Shown here piece by piece: positions 1 to 8,166 of a DNA stretch of 10,330 bases. The notes beneath the pieces are model-generated. The model made no database searches. It saw only the letters and a program-made list of their open reading frames with translations, and was not told the origin of the DNA. Location: contig JASJFT010000476.1 of NCBI GenBank assembly GCA_030770425.1, positions 1-10,330 on the forward strand, given 5' to 3'. Numbering within the stretch: the first letter of the stretch is position 1; every line of letters begins with the position of its first letter. The translations under genes were made by a program, and so were the position numbers. This stretch comes from Darksidea phi. Lineage: Eukaryota; Ascomycota; Dothideomycetes; Pleosporales; Lentitheciaceae.

Positions 1-125
1 CAAGCGTTCCACTCTTTTAATTTTAATTTTAAATTTTAGTACATGTCTTAATATTTATTTTGTTTATCTTTGAGTATAAAACTCCCCTACAATAGTATAG
101 TTGCGCAATGCAGCTTTTCCTCAGG
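1..125. other. Non-RIP-mutated flank
   Basis: This short stretch is AT-rich but has normal dinucleotides: seven CpA and five TpG in 125 bases, against six in total in the remaining 10.2 kb. It also holds two of the three ATG triplets of the window (43-45 and 108-110). I see no gene in it. It is best read as the edge of a neighbouring sequence that was never targeted by RIP, or as the end of a different insertion. Too little is visible to decide which. Confidence 0.7.
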
Positions 126-153
126 AAAAAAAAAAAAAAAAAAAAAAAAAAAA
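126..153 (+). repeat. Homopolymer run of 28 A at the RIP boundary
   Basis: An uninterrupted run of 28 adenines separates the unmutated flank from the mutated block. A poly(A) here could be the 3' tail of a retroposed sequence lying to its left, since a tail belongs at the 3' end of a + strand element. It could also be a simple homopolymer, or an assembly artefact at the junction of two dissimilar sequences. The sequence does not distinguish these. Confidence 0.85.
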
Positions 154-1370
154 CTTTTATTAATAGTCTTCTATTTCTAACCTAATAGAGGAATAAAATA
201 GCCTAATTAGAAAATTTAAGTAGTACTATATATAATAATCTACTTTAAATAAACTAACTAATTCGAATATCTACTAGTATATTAACTTATACTAAATAAT
301 AGAGACTTTAATATTATAGAAGTTAACTTAAACCTTTTTATTAATAGATATAATATAGACCTATTATAATACTATAAGATACTAGAACTATTAATAAAGA
401 TATTATAGGAAAAAGTAGTCTACTTTTTTAACTATCTAAAAAGAGATATAAAATTAGTCTAAGCTATAATTATATTTATATAATAAAGATAATAAGAATT
501 AATAAACTAAAGTAAATACTTAGTAAAGAAATTTAAAGTTAGTAATAAGATCTAGTTCTTTATAGAAAATATTAAAATAAACTATTCTAGCTCTAAACTT
601 AATTAGCTATAAGTAAAATATATAATACTTATAGTTCTAACCTCTTTTATAACTATATTAGATTTATTAAAAAATTTATATAAAATTATTTATATTAATC
701 TACTAAAAAAGTTAGTAAATAATCTACTTCTAAGCTAACTTCTAATAGATACTAGATTAGGCCTAGTACTAATCTTAGTAGAGAAAGATCTAATACTAGA
801 TAAGTAGGAGGTAGAAGAAATCCTATATATAAAGAATATAAGAGAAAAAAGAAAGTAATAAGTTCTAATATAATAGAAAAGATAGCTATAATCTATATAG
901 TACTTTTTTAAAAACTTTATAAAAATAGAGATACTTTAAAAGTTTAAGAAGTACTAAGATAATATATTATAAAATAATAAACTAGTAAAAAAAAAATAAG
1001 AATATATAATATAATAATTTCTATTAAATATTTATAAAGATCTCTTCTTTAATAAAAGTACTAGGATAGTTATATATATAAAAATAAACTATCTTATATA
1101 ATATTAAAAATAAAGTAAGAGTTAATATAAAGCTAAAGTAAAGCTAAGAGGATTCTAATATAACTATAATATAGTTTACTACTATTATTTTAGATATTAC
1201 TTAGAAAATTCTTAAAATTAGATAGAGATATTTACTTATCGAAAGAAATTCTATATAAATAATTATACTTAATAAAATAACTATTATTAATAAGAATTAA
1301 ATTAGTAATAGGTAAGCTACTAGCCTAATTTAATTTATTTAAAATAATATTATAACTAAAACTACTATTA
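154..1370. other. Mutated repeat DNA, no gene recognised
   Basis: No start codon, RNA gene or recognisable protein motif is visible on either strand. The + strand becomes purine-rich from about 770 (stretches of gag, aga and aag), which hints that a former coding strand ran left to right. Several frames can be read through if TAA/TAG are taken as mutated Gln or Trp codons, so frame openness is weak evidence here. I could not assign an element family. Confidence 0.6.
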
Positions 1371-1523
1371 TTAAGAAGAATACTTAAATAAATACTAGTT
1401 TTATTAATAGGGATATTTAAATTATAAGTAAATTCTTTAATAAAAGTATTTAAGTTATAAGTTAAATCTTTAATAAGAATATTTAAGTTATAAGTTATAT
1501 TCTTAATAAAAGTATTTTAATTA
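1371..1523 (+). repeat. Tandem repeat, 33-bp unit, about 4.6 copies
   Basis: Units begin at 1371, 1404, 1437, 1470 and 1503, exactly 33 bp apart. The unit starts ttaata and has tatttaa in the middle and ttataagt towards the end. Units 2-4 are very similar, the first is degenerate and the last is partial. As 33 is a multiple of three, the array would keep frame as an 11-residue protein repeat, which fits a former coding region, although the protein is not identified. There are no spacers, so this is not a CRISPR array. Confidence 0.85.
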
Positions 1524-1802
1524 GAGTATAGTATAGTAAAATAGAAGTTAAAAAGAGAAAGAGAAAAAGAGAAAAACTTTTCTAAATACGAAAATAAGAG
1601 AATAGAATATTTTTAATAGAGATAAAGTAGAGAAGATAAAGATATCTAATAGTAAAAAGATTAAGTAGATAGAAGTCCTTTATATTTATAAAGTAGAAAT
1701 AATAAGAAGATAGATACCTAGGGCGATTATATAAAGGAAAAAAAAGAGAATTATAAAAATAATAAAGTAAAGTTTAAAGTAAAGAAATAATAGCTTAATA
1801 CT
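1524..1802. other. Purine-rich spacer between two 33-bp arrays
   Basis: This interval is strongly purine-rich on the + strand, with repeated gaaa, aaga and aagtag, as expected of a former Lys/Glu/Arg-rich coding segment read left to right. It contains no start codon, and I could not recognise a domain in it. It lies between two tandem arrays with the same period, so it may be the middle of one decayed gene. Confidence 0.45.
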
Positions 1803-1876
1803 AATAAGATAAATATAAATAGAAGTTATTATATTAATAAAATAAATATAAGTAGAAATTATAATATTAATAATTA
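1803..1876 (+). repeat. Second tandem repeat, 33-bp unit, about 2.2 copies
   Basis: Units begin at 1803, 1836 and 1869, again exactly 33 bp apart. Each starts aataa, has aaatata in the middle, and continues with a taga and a ttat(a)att segment. Its sequence differs from that of the 1371-1523 array, but the period is the same. Read in the frame beginning at 1803 the unit is dominated by Asn, Lys, Ile and Tyr codons. Undoing CpA to TpA changes would turn many of these into Thr, Ala or His, so the original 11-residue composition is uncertain. Confidence 0.8.
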
Positions 1877-1920
1877 ATATATATAAATCTTATAATATAG
1901 TATAATAATATAGTATAATC

Positions 1921-3160
1921 TTTAATAAGTATTTTAAAAGAGCTTTATATAAGTATTAGTAGAGATATTTAAAAAAGAAATATAAGAATTTATAATAATA
2001 TATATATTAATAGATTTAAAATATTTAAAAGTATCTTTAATATAATTATAAAAGATATTCTACTTATAATAAAGATCTTAAAAGGTAGTTTTAATAATAG
2101 AAGAAAGACTTACGATATTAGTACTATAATATATTAGTAAATTAGAGAATATAAAGACTAGAATAGGAGTAATTATAGAAAAGAATATTAAGTTATACTT
2201 AATAATTAACTTATTATACTAGAATAAAGTTTAAAATAACTAATTAATAATATTAATATTCTAAACTACTACGCGAAGGTCTTTAAAATTACGTTATAGC
2301 TAATAGAAGTTATTATTAAAATAATAATAGATTTCTAATATAGACCTTCTTTTATTCTAATAATATATACTTAGGATAAGGATATAGATATTATTCTATA
2401 TATATATAGTATTATAATACTAATATTAATAATAAAAGATTATATAAAGATTAAGATTCGATATAAATAATTATTATAAGACGTAGTAGAACTAAGTTAA
2501 TATCTATTAAGAATTAATAATAATTTATAAAACTACTAGAAAGATATAAAAATAAACTACTTACTTAATATAACTAAATTTAACTAGATAAGAAATATAT
2601 TTCTAATAAACTTAATTAAAGTTTATAATAATAATATCTATCTTATCTTTAGAATTATTCTAAATCTTAAACTAGTCTAAATATTAATAATAATCTCTTA
2701 AATAAATAGGCTATAAGTCCTAAATTAGTCTAAAGTAATAAATAAAAAGAATATATATAGAATTATTATAAAATATAAAAGATTAATAAGAAGAAGAATA
2801 CTTTAATAGCTTATTCTTACTAGTACTTAAGACGTCTTTAATAATAAGAAAGAAATTACTAAAAGATAAAATACTATTAATTATATCTAATATTCTAGAA
2901 ACTTAAAGAAATATCTATATAAAGTTAAAGAGGATTAAAGAGATAGAAGAAAGTATATTAATATAAAGCTAAAGAGAACTATAAAGAAGAAAGAAGAAAT
3001 ATAAAGATAGAAGCTAAAGGATACTAAAAAGAGTAAAAAAAATATATTAATAAGAATAAAAAAAACGTCTAATAAGAAGTATAAAGAGAGAGAGTAAAGA
3101 GGGTAAAAGAGAAAAAGAATAAGTTAAAGTTATTTTAAGGATAATAGAACGTTTATATAA
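1921..3160 (+). pseudogene. Decayed Lys/Gln-rich open frame, family unknown
   Basis: I do not recognise this gene. The + strand is purine-rich throughout, and two overlapping frames read through once TAA/TAG are treated as RIP-mutated codons. The frame starting at 1921 gives a helical, Gln/Lys/Tyr-rich sequence (for example FNKYFKRALYKY at its start). From about 2162 the frame starting at 2162 has fewer stops and more purine-first codons. It runs into a Lys/Arg/Glu-rich tail at about 2880-3150 with segments such as KLKRTIKKKEE. Such basic, coiled C-terminal tails occur in several transposon proteins, but no catalytic motif is visible, so neither a transposase nor a gag can be claimed. The switch between frames near 2100-2160 may be a real frameshift, or one of the frames may be a shadow. 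No ATG is present. Confidence 0.35.
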
Positions 3161-4093
3161 GATATATAATATAAGAATAATCTATTATACTATTTTAATA
3201 CTATTAAATTATTATACTATCTACTTAATAGAAGTATTTATATTAAAATAAATAATATAAATATAACTTTACTACTTTATTACTATATTACTAATAAATA
3301 AGTATAATATTATTATCTTAAAAATCTATCTAGATAATATATAAGCTTATATTATAATTTATAAATAAGAAGTACTAAATTCTTATATAGATTTAGTATA
3401 GAATTCTTATAAAAGTAAATCTAATAAAAAAACCTAATAGGTACTTATCTTTAATACTATTTAGTAAATAACCTTTCTCTTAAACTCGTCCTAATACTTT
3501 ACTATATAGAGATAATACGAAGTAGAAAAGAAGATATATTATAGCTTAGACTTAGTCTATATCTATCTTAAAAAGGGAAAGACTTACTTAGAAAAGAGAC
3601 TTACTTATATAAGAGAAAATATAAAGTAAAAACCCTTTATCTTCTTTTTATAAATATTAATAATATTATTAATACTTATTAAAATTCTACTTTAAGACTA
3701 GTCTATTATAATCTATTTATATATTTTATAACTAAATCTTTATAATTATATAATTATAATAAAATTATTCTAAATAGTTAAAATTATAAAAAAATTCTTT
3801 AAAAATAAGATTTTTTAATCTATTTATTTCTTTTACTAATATAAAGATATAATAGACTAGAAGTCTATATATTTATATTCTAGCTAAATAAGATTAATAA
3901 ATTTAAAAGAGAATTAAAAGAAGAAGAAAATATAATAGGAAAGCGTTTATAAGTAAAGTGTACTAGAAAATTACTTTAAATTAAGATTTAATTATCTAGA
4001 GATATTTTAGAATTTTATTAAGAAAGAAGAAGTTTTATATAAAGCTAGAGGTTTAATAAATCTTCTTTTAGTTCTTTATTACTCTAATTACTA
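3161..4093. other. Mutated repeat DNA, no gene recognised
   Basis: Purine bias disappears after about 3160 and the composition becomes symmetric and AT-rich. No coding, RNA or repeat structure stands out. One of the six surviving TpG sites lies here, at 3959-3960, close to a CpG at 3944. I see nothing that identifies an element. Confidence 0.5.
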
Positions 4094-4156
4094 GGTACTT
4101 TAGTCTAATAGTAAATTATTCTTATTTTATTAAAGGTTAAGGGTTCGATTTTCTTC
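4094..4156 (+). other. tRNA-like sequence with A and B box (tRNA relic or SINE head)
   Basis: Positions 4101-4112 match a pol III A box (consensus TRGCNNARNNGG, in the tRNA-Pro/Gly style TGGTCTARTGGT) if two TA steps are mutated TG. Positions 4142-4152 resemble a B box (GGTTCGANTCC) with C to T changes at the end. The spacing is tRNA-like: 43 bases from the putative T8 to T54, against about 44-45 in tRNA-Gly and tRNA-Pro. The T arm folds, with aaggg (4139-4143) pairing with ttctt (4151-4155, two G-T pairs) around the loop ttcgatt. The anticodon stem pairs poorly and I could not build a convincing acceptor stem. It is therefore not a functional tRNA. A RIP-mutated tRNA copy or the head of a tRNA-derived SINE fits; chance similarity cannot be excluded. 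Confidence 0.35.
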
Positions 4157-4210
4157 TTAACTATATAGTATATTTAAATTAAAGAGGGTCTAATATACTT
4201 TTATCTCTAT

Positions 4211-4241
4211 TATTAAATACTAGTATTAGAAGTATTTAATA
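4211..4241. repeat. Inverted repeat, 11-bp arms, 9-base loop
   Basis: The arm tattaaatact at 4211-4221 is the exact reverse complement of 4231-4241, and 4222-4230 forms the loop. It is the first of two palindromic structures within 100 bp. There is no T-run or coding context to suggest a terminator. Confidence 0.75.
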
Positions 4242-4245
4242 TCTC

Positions 4246-4302
4246 TTTAAATCTAATATAACTAAATCGCTCGCGTATAGTATACGCTCGTTTAGATTTA
4301 AA
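4246..4302. repeat. Nested palindrome with CpG-rich core
   Basis: The outer arms are exact 11-bp reverse complements (4246-4256, tttaaatctaa, against 4292-4302). Inside them ctaaatcg (4262-4269) roughly mirrors cgtttag (4289-4295). The centre is a perfect 15-base palindrome with one central base (4273-4287, gcgtata-g-tatacgc). Five CpG dinucleotides fall in 4268-4290, against one per about 250 bases elsewhere. The arrangement resembles two terminal inverted repeats abutting, or the end of a small DNA transposon or MITE. No transposase or target-site duplication is recognised, so the origin is open. Confidence 0.7.
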
Positions 4303-4555
4303 TAAAAGATTAAAAAGAAACTAATATTAGTTAATAAAGAGACTAGATATTATATAAATTCTATCTTAACTCTTTTATCTTAGTATTAAATAGAATAGCT
4401 ATATAATATAGCTAGTATTATTACTAAACTAGAAAAAAAAATAAAAAAAATAAAGATAAAAGAAAAAGAAATACTTTTATTATAGAAAATATTAAATAGT
4501 TTATAATTTAGTTAAAAAAGATTATAAAGATTTAACTAAACTATTAACTAGATAG

Positions 4556-4574
4556 ATATATATATATATATATA
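4556..4574. repeat. TA dinucleotide run, 19 bases
   Basis: A pure alternating AT/TA run. In a RIP-mutated block an earlier (TG)n or (CA)n microsatellite would be converted into exactly this, so its original form cannot be inferred. Confidence 0.85.
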
Positions 4575-4740
4575 AAATAAAAATAATAAAATAATTTAAT
4601 TTAAATAATAATTTATAAATAATTCTTATAACTTCTAACTAAAGAAATCTTAGATAAAAGTCTCTTTTATTTAAAAGAATTATATAATACTCTATATATA
4701 GTAAATTACTAAGAAGATTATTTATATATATAAATTCTAT

Positions 4741-4770
4741 ATAATTAAATATAATTAAATATAATTAAAT
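4741..4770 (+). repeat. Three perfect 10-bp tandem copies
   Basis: The decamer ataattaaat is repeated three times without any mismatch, followed by a partial copy. Perfect identity in a heavily mutated setting suggests slippage after the mutation, or a unit with no RIP target site: the decamer contains no C or G at all. Confidence 0.9.
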
Positions 4771-5357
4771 ATATAAGATTAATATTAAAACTTAGTAAAT
4801 AAATACTAGTAATTTTTTCTTTTTTAGTATTAATATTCTATTCGAACTTTCTATATAAGTCTTAGTTTTATCTCTTTCTATTTTATCTTTATATAAAACT
4901 AATTATTAATCTATTTACTAAAGTTATATTTATTAATAATAGCTATTAATTATTCTAATAATATAATTAAGCTACTAGTAAATTAGATATAATCTTAATT
5001 AAATCTAATTATTAGATTTCTATTAATTTATTTATTAGTAGAACCCTATAAATAGAGTTAATATAGCTTTTCTTTATATAAAAAAGAAATCTATTTATAA
5101 TATATTATATAATATTATATAATAGAATTCTAATTATTAATTTAACTACTTATAAAATAGAAGATATTTATCTATAGATTAGAATTAAATAATTAAGTAT
5201 TTATATAAGAAGTAGTAAGAGTAGTTTTATAATATTTCTTTTTATATAAAAGAAAAGTAAAAGTAGAAGTAAACTATATAAAAGAAGAGTAGTTTATAAG
5301 TTATATTTCTATTTATAATAAGTAAATAGCTTTAGGAATTAAATAAATAAATTAAGA

Positions 5358-5401
5358 ATAGTAAATAAATAGATTATAAATAGTAAGTAAATAGATTAAA
5401 A
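5358..5401 (+). repeat. Imperfect tandem duplication, 21-22 bp unit
   Basis: Two adjacent copies of a segment reading tagtaartaaatagatta, at about 5359-5380 and 5381-5401, are followed by a more diverged third stretch with atagataatagatataaat. It is a minor local duplication with no evident function. Confidence 0.7.
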
Positions 5402-5975
5402 TAGATAATAGATATAAATAGAAGATTAATCTTTTTCTTTATAACTTTTCTTTCTTAAATCTAAATCTTATTATTCTTTATATAATTTATTCTTTTTAGT
5501 TTAACTCCTCTTTCTTTTTATATAAATACTAATCTCTAGTAGAACTTTAAAAATCTTAAATTTTAAAACTTCTTTATATAAAATAACTCTTATTCCTATT
5601 TAAGCTACTAGTACTTCTAATACTACTTTTTAGAGTCTTATTATATATAGAATATATAATTATCTATCTATTACTTTACTTACTAGATAGTCTAATAGAA
5701 TAATCTTTATATAAAGTCTTTATATAAATATAAGTTTCTTCTCTTTTTTTTTATATAAAATATTAATATTTTCTAAAATAATAAGAAGATTATAGTAGCT
5801 TAGTCTTTATAAAATATTAAGTTATAGATATTTCTAATTATAAATATTTAGATATTTATTATAATAATTATATAAAAGAAGAAATATTTTTATATAATTC
5901 TTATTAAGAGTTATAATAATAATTCTTTTATTTATTAGATAAGATATAGTAATAAGAAGAATATATATAAGAGAA

Positions 5976-6235
5976 TAGACCCTATTCTTACTATATAGCT
6001 AACTATATACGGAATCCAACTATAATAATATAAGAAGAAACGAATAGATAAATAAAAAATTAATCTTTATAAAATCGTCTTCTATATATACTAGGTATTA
6101 GAACGGAATAATTAACTTTAGATAAAATACTAGCTTTAGATATAAATCTAATTATTTAAAAACTATATAATAATAACTTTATATATTATAAAGTATAAAT
6201 AGATCTTAATTTATTATATATTTCTTTCTTTAGTA
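5976..6235 (+). repeat. 5' LTR
   Basis: This is the left member of the direct repeat pair. Its first 35 bases match the right copy almost perfectly, and similarity continues through gtataaataga and ttaat.tattata. The last 15-20 bases (pyrimidine-rich, ending near agta) align only loosely. It keeps four CpG sites (near 6010, 6041, 6066 and 6105) and the only surviving CpA of the element (6017). The bases after it show no primer-binding site that I can match to a tRNA. Confidence 0.85.
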
Positions 6236-6560
6236 GAGAGAGTACTACTATATATACTAGGGTATTAGTATAATATACTAGATAATAGTATATATAAAAT
6301 TCTTTCTAATTATAACTTTTCTTCTTTAGACTTACTATAGACTCTTAGAGATAGTAATTAAGTACTTTATAATCTAATAATTAGATACTTAATAATAGAA
6401 ATACTAGTTCTTCTTTATTTAAAATAGACGACGGGCTTTAGAGGAGGATCTAAACGACTAAAATAAATAAGAGTAGAGAGATAGTAAGAATAGACGAGTA
6501 GAAGACTAGTAGATAGAAGACTAATAGATAGAAACTAAATAGATAGAAGCTAAGTATACT
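6236..6560 (+). other. 5' internal region of the LTR element
   Basis: This is the segment between the 5' LTR and the coiled-coil frame, where a primer-binding site and leader would lie. No tRNA-complementary stretch is recognisable after RIP. The CpG-bearing stretch 6427-6456 (gacgacggg and aacgac) is less AT-rich than its surroundings. No start codon is left. Confidence 0.45.
6494..6553 (+). repeat. Short tandem repeat, 15-16 bp unit, about 4 copies
   Basis: Repeated units of the form atagatagaagact(a) follow each other with small changes, at about 6494-6508, 6509-6523, 6524-6538 and 6539-6553. They lie just upstream of the coiled-coil frame of the LTR element. The alternation of 15- and 16-base spacing would break a reading frame, so this is more likely leader than coding sequence. 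Confidence 0.7.
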
Positions 6561-6580
6561 AAATCTATATCTATATAATT

Positions 6581-7335
6581 AACTCTAGTAAATACTAATT
6601 AGGAAGAATATAAATAAAATTAATACTACTATCTTTAGTTAAAGTTTTATATAAGCTTTATATATTTAAAGTATAATAATTTAAATAAGAAGTTCTATAA
6701 CTTCTTAAAAGACTAGTAGAAGAGCTAGTAAAGCTCTTAGTAAAGGGTAGAGATCTAAGAGATATTAAGCTAGAAGATAGTCTTTACTTTATATACTAGA
6801 TATTTAAAATATACTAAATATATAACTAATAACTTATTATTATATTAATAAACTAAAGAGAAGTATTAGATAGTCTTCTACTATTTATAGAGATTATAAT
6901 AGAGATAGAAGAAGATATTAAAGATTAACTTAAAGTTCTAAAATAGAGATTCTTTAATAAACTAATAGAGGTAGAGAACTAATATTTATTATATAAATTC
7001 TAGTTAATCTTAAATATAATCGAATATATTAGCTCCTATAAGCTAATCTAAATAAAGCTTTACTTTAATAGACGGGAGCTATATATAGAATATTAAAGAC
7101 TTTTTATTAAAGTAAAATAGATCTAAAAGATAAGGGTAGAATAGAAGAACTAAAGACTAGATCTAAAGAGTAGTATAAAGTAATATTAGCTCTATATACT
7201 AGTTTTAGAGCTAGAACTAAAAGGTAAAGAGATCTAATTAAAATAACTAAAGCTTAATATATTAGTTCTAAAGCTCCTACTATAACTATTATATAAGTAT
7301 AGCTATTAGAGTCTAATTCTAAATAGATATAATTT
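6581..7335 (+). pseudogene. Decayed coiled-coil gag-like frame of the LTR element
   Basis: One frame (codons starting at 6581) stays coherent for about 250 codons without an indel. Its many interruptions are all TAA/TAG, as expected from mutated CAA, CAG or TGG. The residues read directly are strongly Leu/Glu/Lys-rich with heptad-like spacing, for example LLKRLVEELVKLLVK at 6701-6745, and acidic runs such as EIEEDIKD around 6905-6928. This predicts a long helical coiled coil. There is no zinc knuckle, protease, integrase or reverse transcriptase. By position, as the single product inside a pair of LTRs, it may be a gag-type structural protein or a captured host-derived sequence; I cannot decide. 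The original start codon and exact ends are lost. Confidence 0.55.
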
Positions 7336-7340
7336 TAGAA

Positions 7341-7384
7341 CTAACTAACTAACTAGCTTACTAGCTAGCTAGCTAGTTAGTTAA
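7341..7384. repeat. CTAA/CTAG tetranucleotide repeat with hairpin potential
   Basis: A run of ctaa units passes into ctag units and back to ttag, giving a self-complementary structure. Positions 7346-7358 pair perfectly with 7371-7383 around a 12-base loop. It lies between the end of the coiled-coil frame and the polypurine tract. The original repeat may have been a CTGA- or CTGG-type tetranucleotide before RIP. Confidence 0.8.
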
Positions 7385-7396
7385 TCTATTTACTAT

Positions 7397-7403
7397 AAAG
7401 GGA
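7397..7403 (+). other. Probable polypurine tract of the LTR element
   Basis: The seven purines aaaggga lie directly before the 3' LTR, the position from which plus-strand DNA synthesis is primed in LTR retroelements. The tract is short, but its placement flush against the repeat boundary supports a left-to-right orientation of the element. Confidence 0.6.
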
Positions 7404-7668
7404 TAGACCCTATTCTTACTATATAGCTAACTATGTATAGAATCTAACTATAATAGTATAAGAAGAAATAAATAAATAGATAAGAAACTAATTTCTATAG
7501 AATAGTCTCTTATATATACTAGTTATTAAAGTAGAATAACTAACTCTAGGTAAAATACTAGCTTTAAATATAAACCTAACTATTTAGAAACTATATAATA
7601 ATAACTTTATAAACTATAGAGTATAAATAGACCTTAATCTATTATAATATAAGTTCTTTTCTTAAATA
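7404..7668 (+). repeat. 3' LTR
   Basis: This is the right member of the direct repeat pair, starting tagaccctattcttac after the polypurine tract. Where the left copy has CpG, this copy has TpA at three of four comparable sites. It carries the only TpG of the element (7434-7435), which is also the only ATG downstream of position 110. The right end is set near cttaaata by comparison with the left copy, and the conserved block clearly reaches 7645. Confidence 0.85.
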
Positions 7669-8166
7669 TATAATAATATCTAGTTTTAATAATAAAGCTT
7701 ATAGTATATATATATATAGTATTTATATAAACTTTAATATAACTACTATAAATAGTAGGTATAAGAGTCTAGAATAAAAGAAGAGAATAAGAAGAAGAGG
7801 TAAAAGAAAAAAAATTCTTTATTTTTCTTTTATTTTTCTTTTATAATTAACTAAGATTAGAAAAAAAATTATACTTTTATAAAAATAATTATATTTCGTA
7901 TAAACTATAGTAATAAAAGAAAGGGTAAAATAAATAAATAACTAAATATATAACTTAGTTTTATATAGAGTTAATTATATTTATATATTAATTAAGCTAG
8001 TTAATAAATACTTTAATAGTAATTATAAGCTTATTTATACGAATAAGCTATACTATTAATATATTAGCTATCTTGTTTATAAAGATATCTACTAAATTAT
8101 CTTTATTATTAATTTATTAGATCTTATTAATCTTATATTTCTTATATAATTTATATATTATATAGT
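7669..8166. other. Spacer between LTR element and copia pol relic
   Basis: This interval separates the two element relics and holds no recognisable gene. A pair of 11-bp tandem copies (atttttctttt, 7821-7831 and 7832-7842) lies near a complementary purine stretch (7802-7811), giving a possible weak hairpin. On the minus strand, 7985-8110 can be read in a frame shifted relative to the integrase and may be the linker that follows integrase in copia pol. The reverse transcriptase expected next was not found. A TpG survives at 8074-8075. Confidence 0.45.

Larger units (their letters stand above)
4303..5975. other. AT-rich mutated DNA without recognisable gene
   Basis: No start codon, RNA gene or domain could be found on either strand. 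Reading the minus strand directly left of the LTR element did not give a continuation of the copia pol relic lying to the right of that element. The stretch contains the short repeats listed separately, a small perfect hairpin at 5001-5019 (8-bp arms, aaatctaa against ttagattt) and poly-pyrimidine patches around 5440-5530. Confidence 0.5.
5976..7668 (+). mobile_element. Compact LTR retroelement relic, RIP-mutated
   Basis: Two long direct repeats (5976-6235 and 7404-7668) bracket about 1.17 kb of different sequence. Both copies begin tagaccctattcttac and end in TA, consistent with canonical TG...CA ends after RIP. A short purine tract (aaaggga, 7397-7403) sits flush against the right repeat, as a polypurine tract should for a + strand element. 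The interior is far too short for a pol gene and carries one decayed coiled-coil frame. It therefore looks like a non-autonomous LTR element (TRIM or LARD class by size) or an internally deleted one. The 5 bases on either side (gagaa, tataa) do not match, so I see no target-site duplication. Both LTR ends are blurred by mutation, giving an uncertainty of about 15 bases at each right end. Confidence 0.85.

Noticed and set aside
126..153. Poly(A) tail of a LINE lying to the right
   Set aside because: A poly(A) on the + strand would end an element to its left. An element on the right in minus orientation would show poly(T) on this strand.
1160..1215. CCHC zinc knuckle of a gag, suggested by clustered Tyr codons that could be mutated Cys/His
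   Set aside because: The spacing C-x2-C-x4-H-x4-C could not be satisfied with the available codons.
1371..1876. CRISPR array, suggested by regularly spaced 33-bp repeats
   Set aside because: The repeats are directly contiguous with no spacers, degenerate, and in a eukaryotic RIP-mutated context.
4094..4166. Functional tRNA gene
   Set aside because: The anticodon stem pairs poorly, no convincing 7-bp acceptor stem can be formed, and no anticodon can be assigned.
5971..7673. Target-site duplication flanking the LTR element
   Set aside because: The flanking pentamers gagaa and tataa differ at two positions by G/T, which RIP transitions cannot explain, and the right end is uncertain by several bases.
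7800..7845. Transcription terminator, suggested by T-runs and weak inverted repeat
   Set aside because: Low-complexity A/T runs form such structures by chance here, and no intact transcription unit ends at this point.
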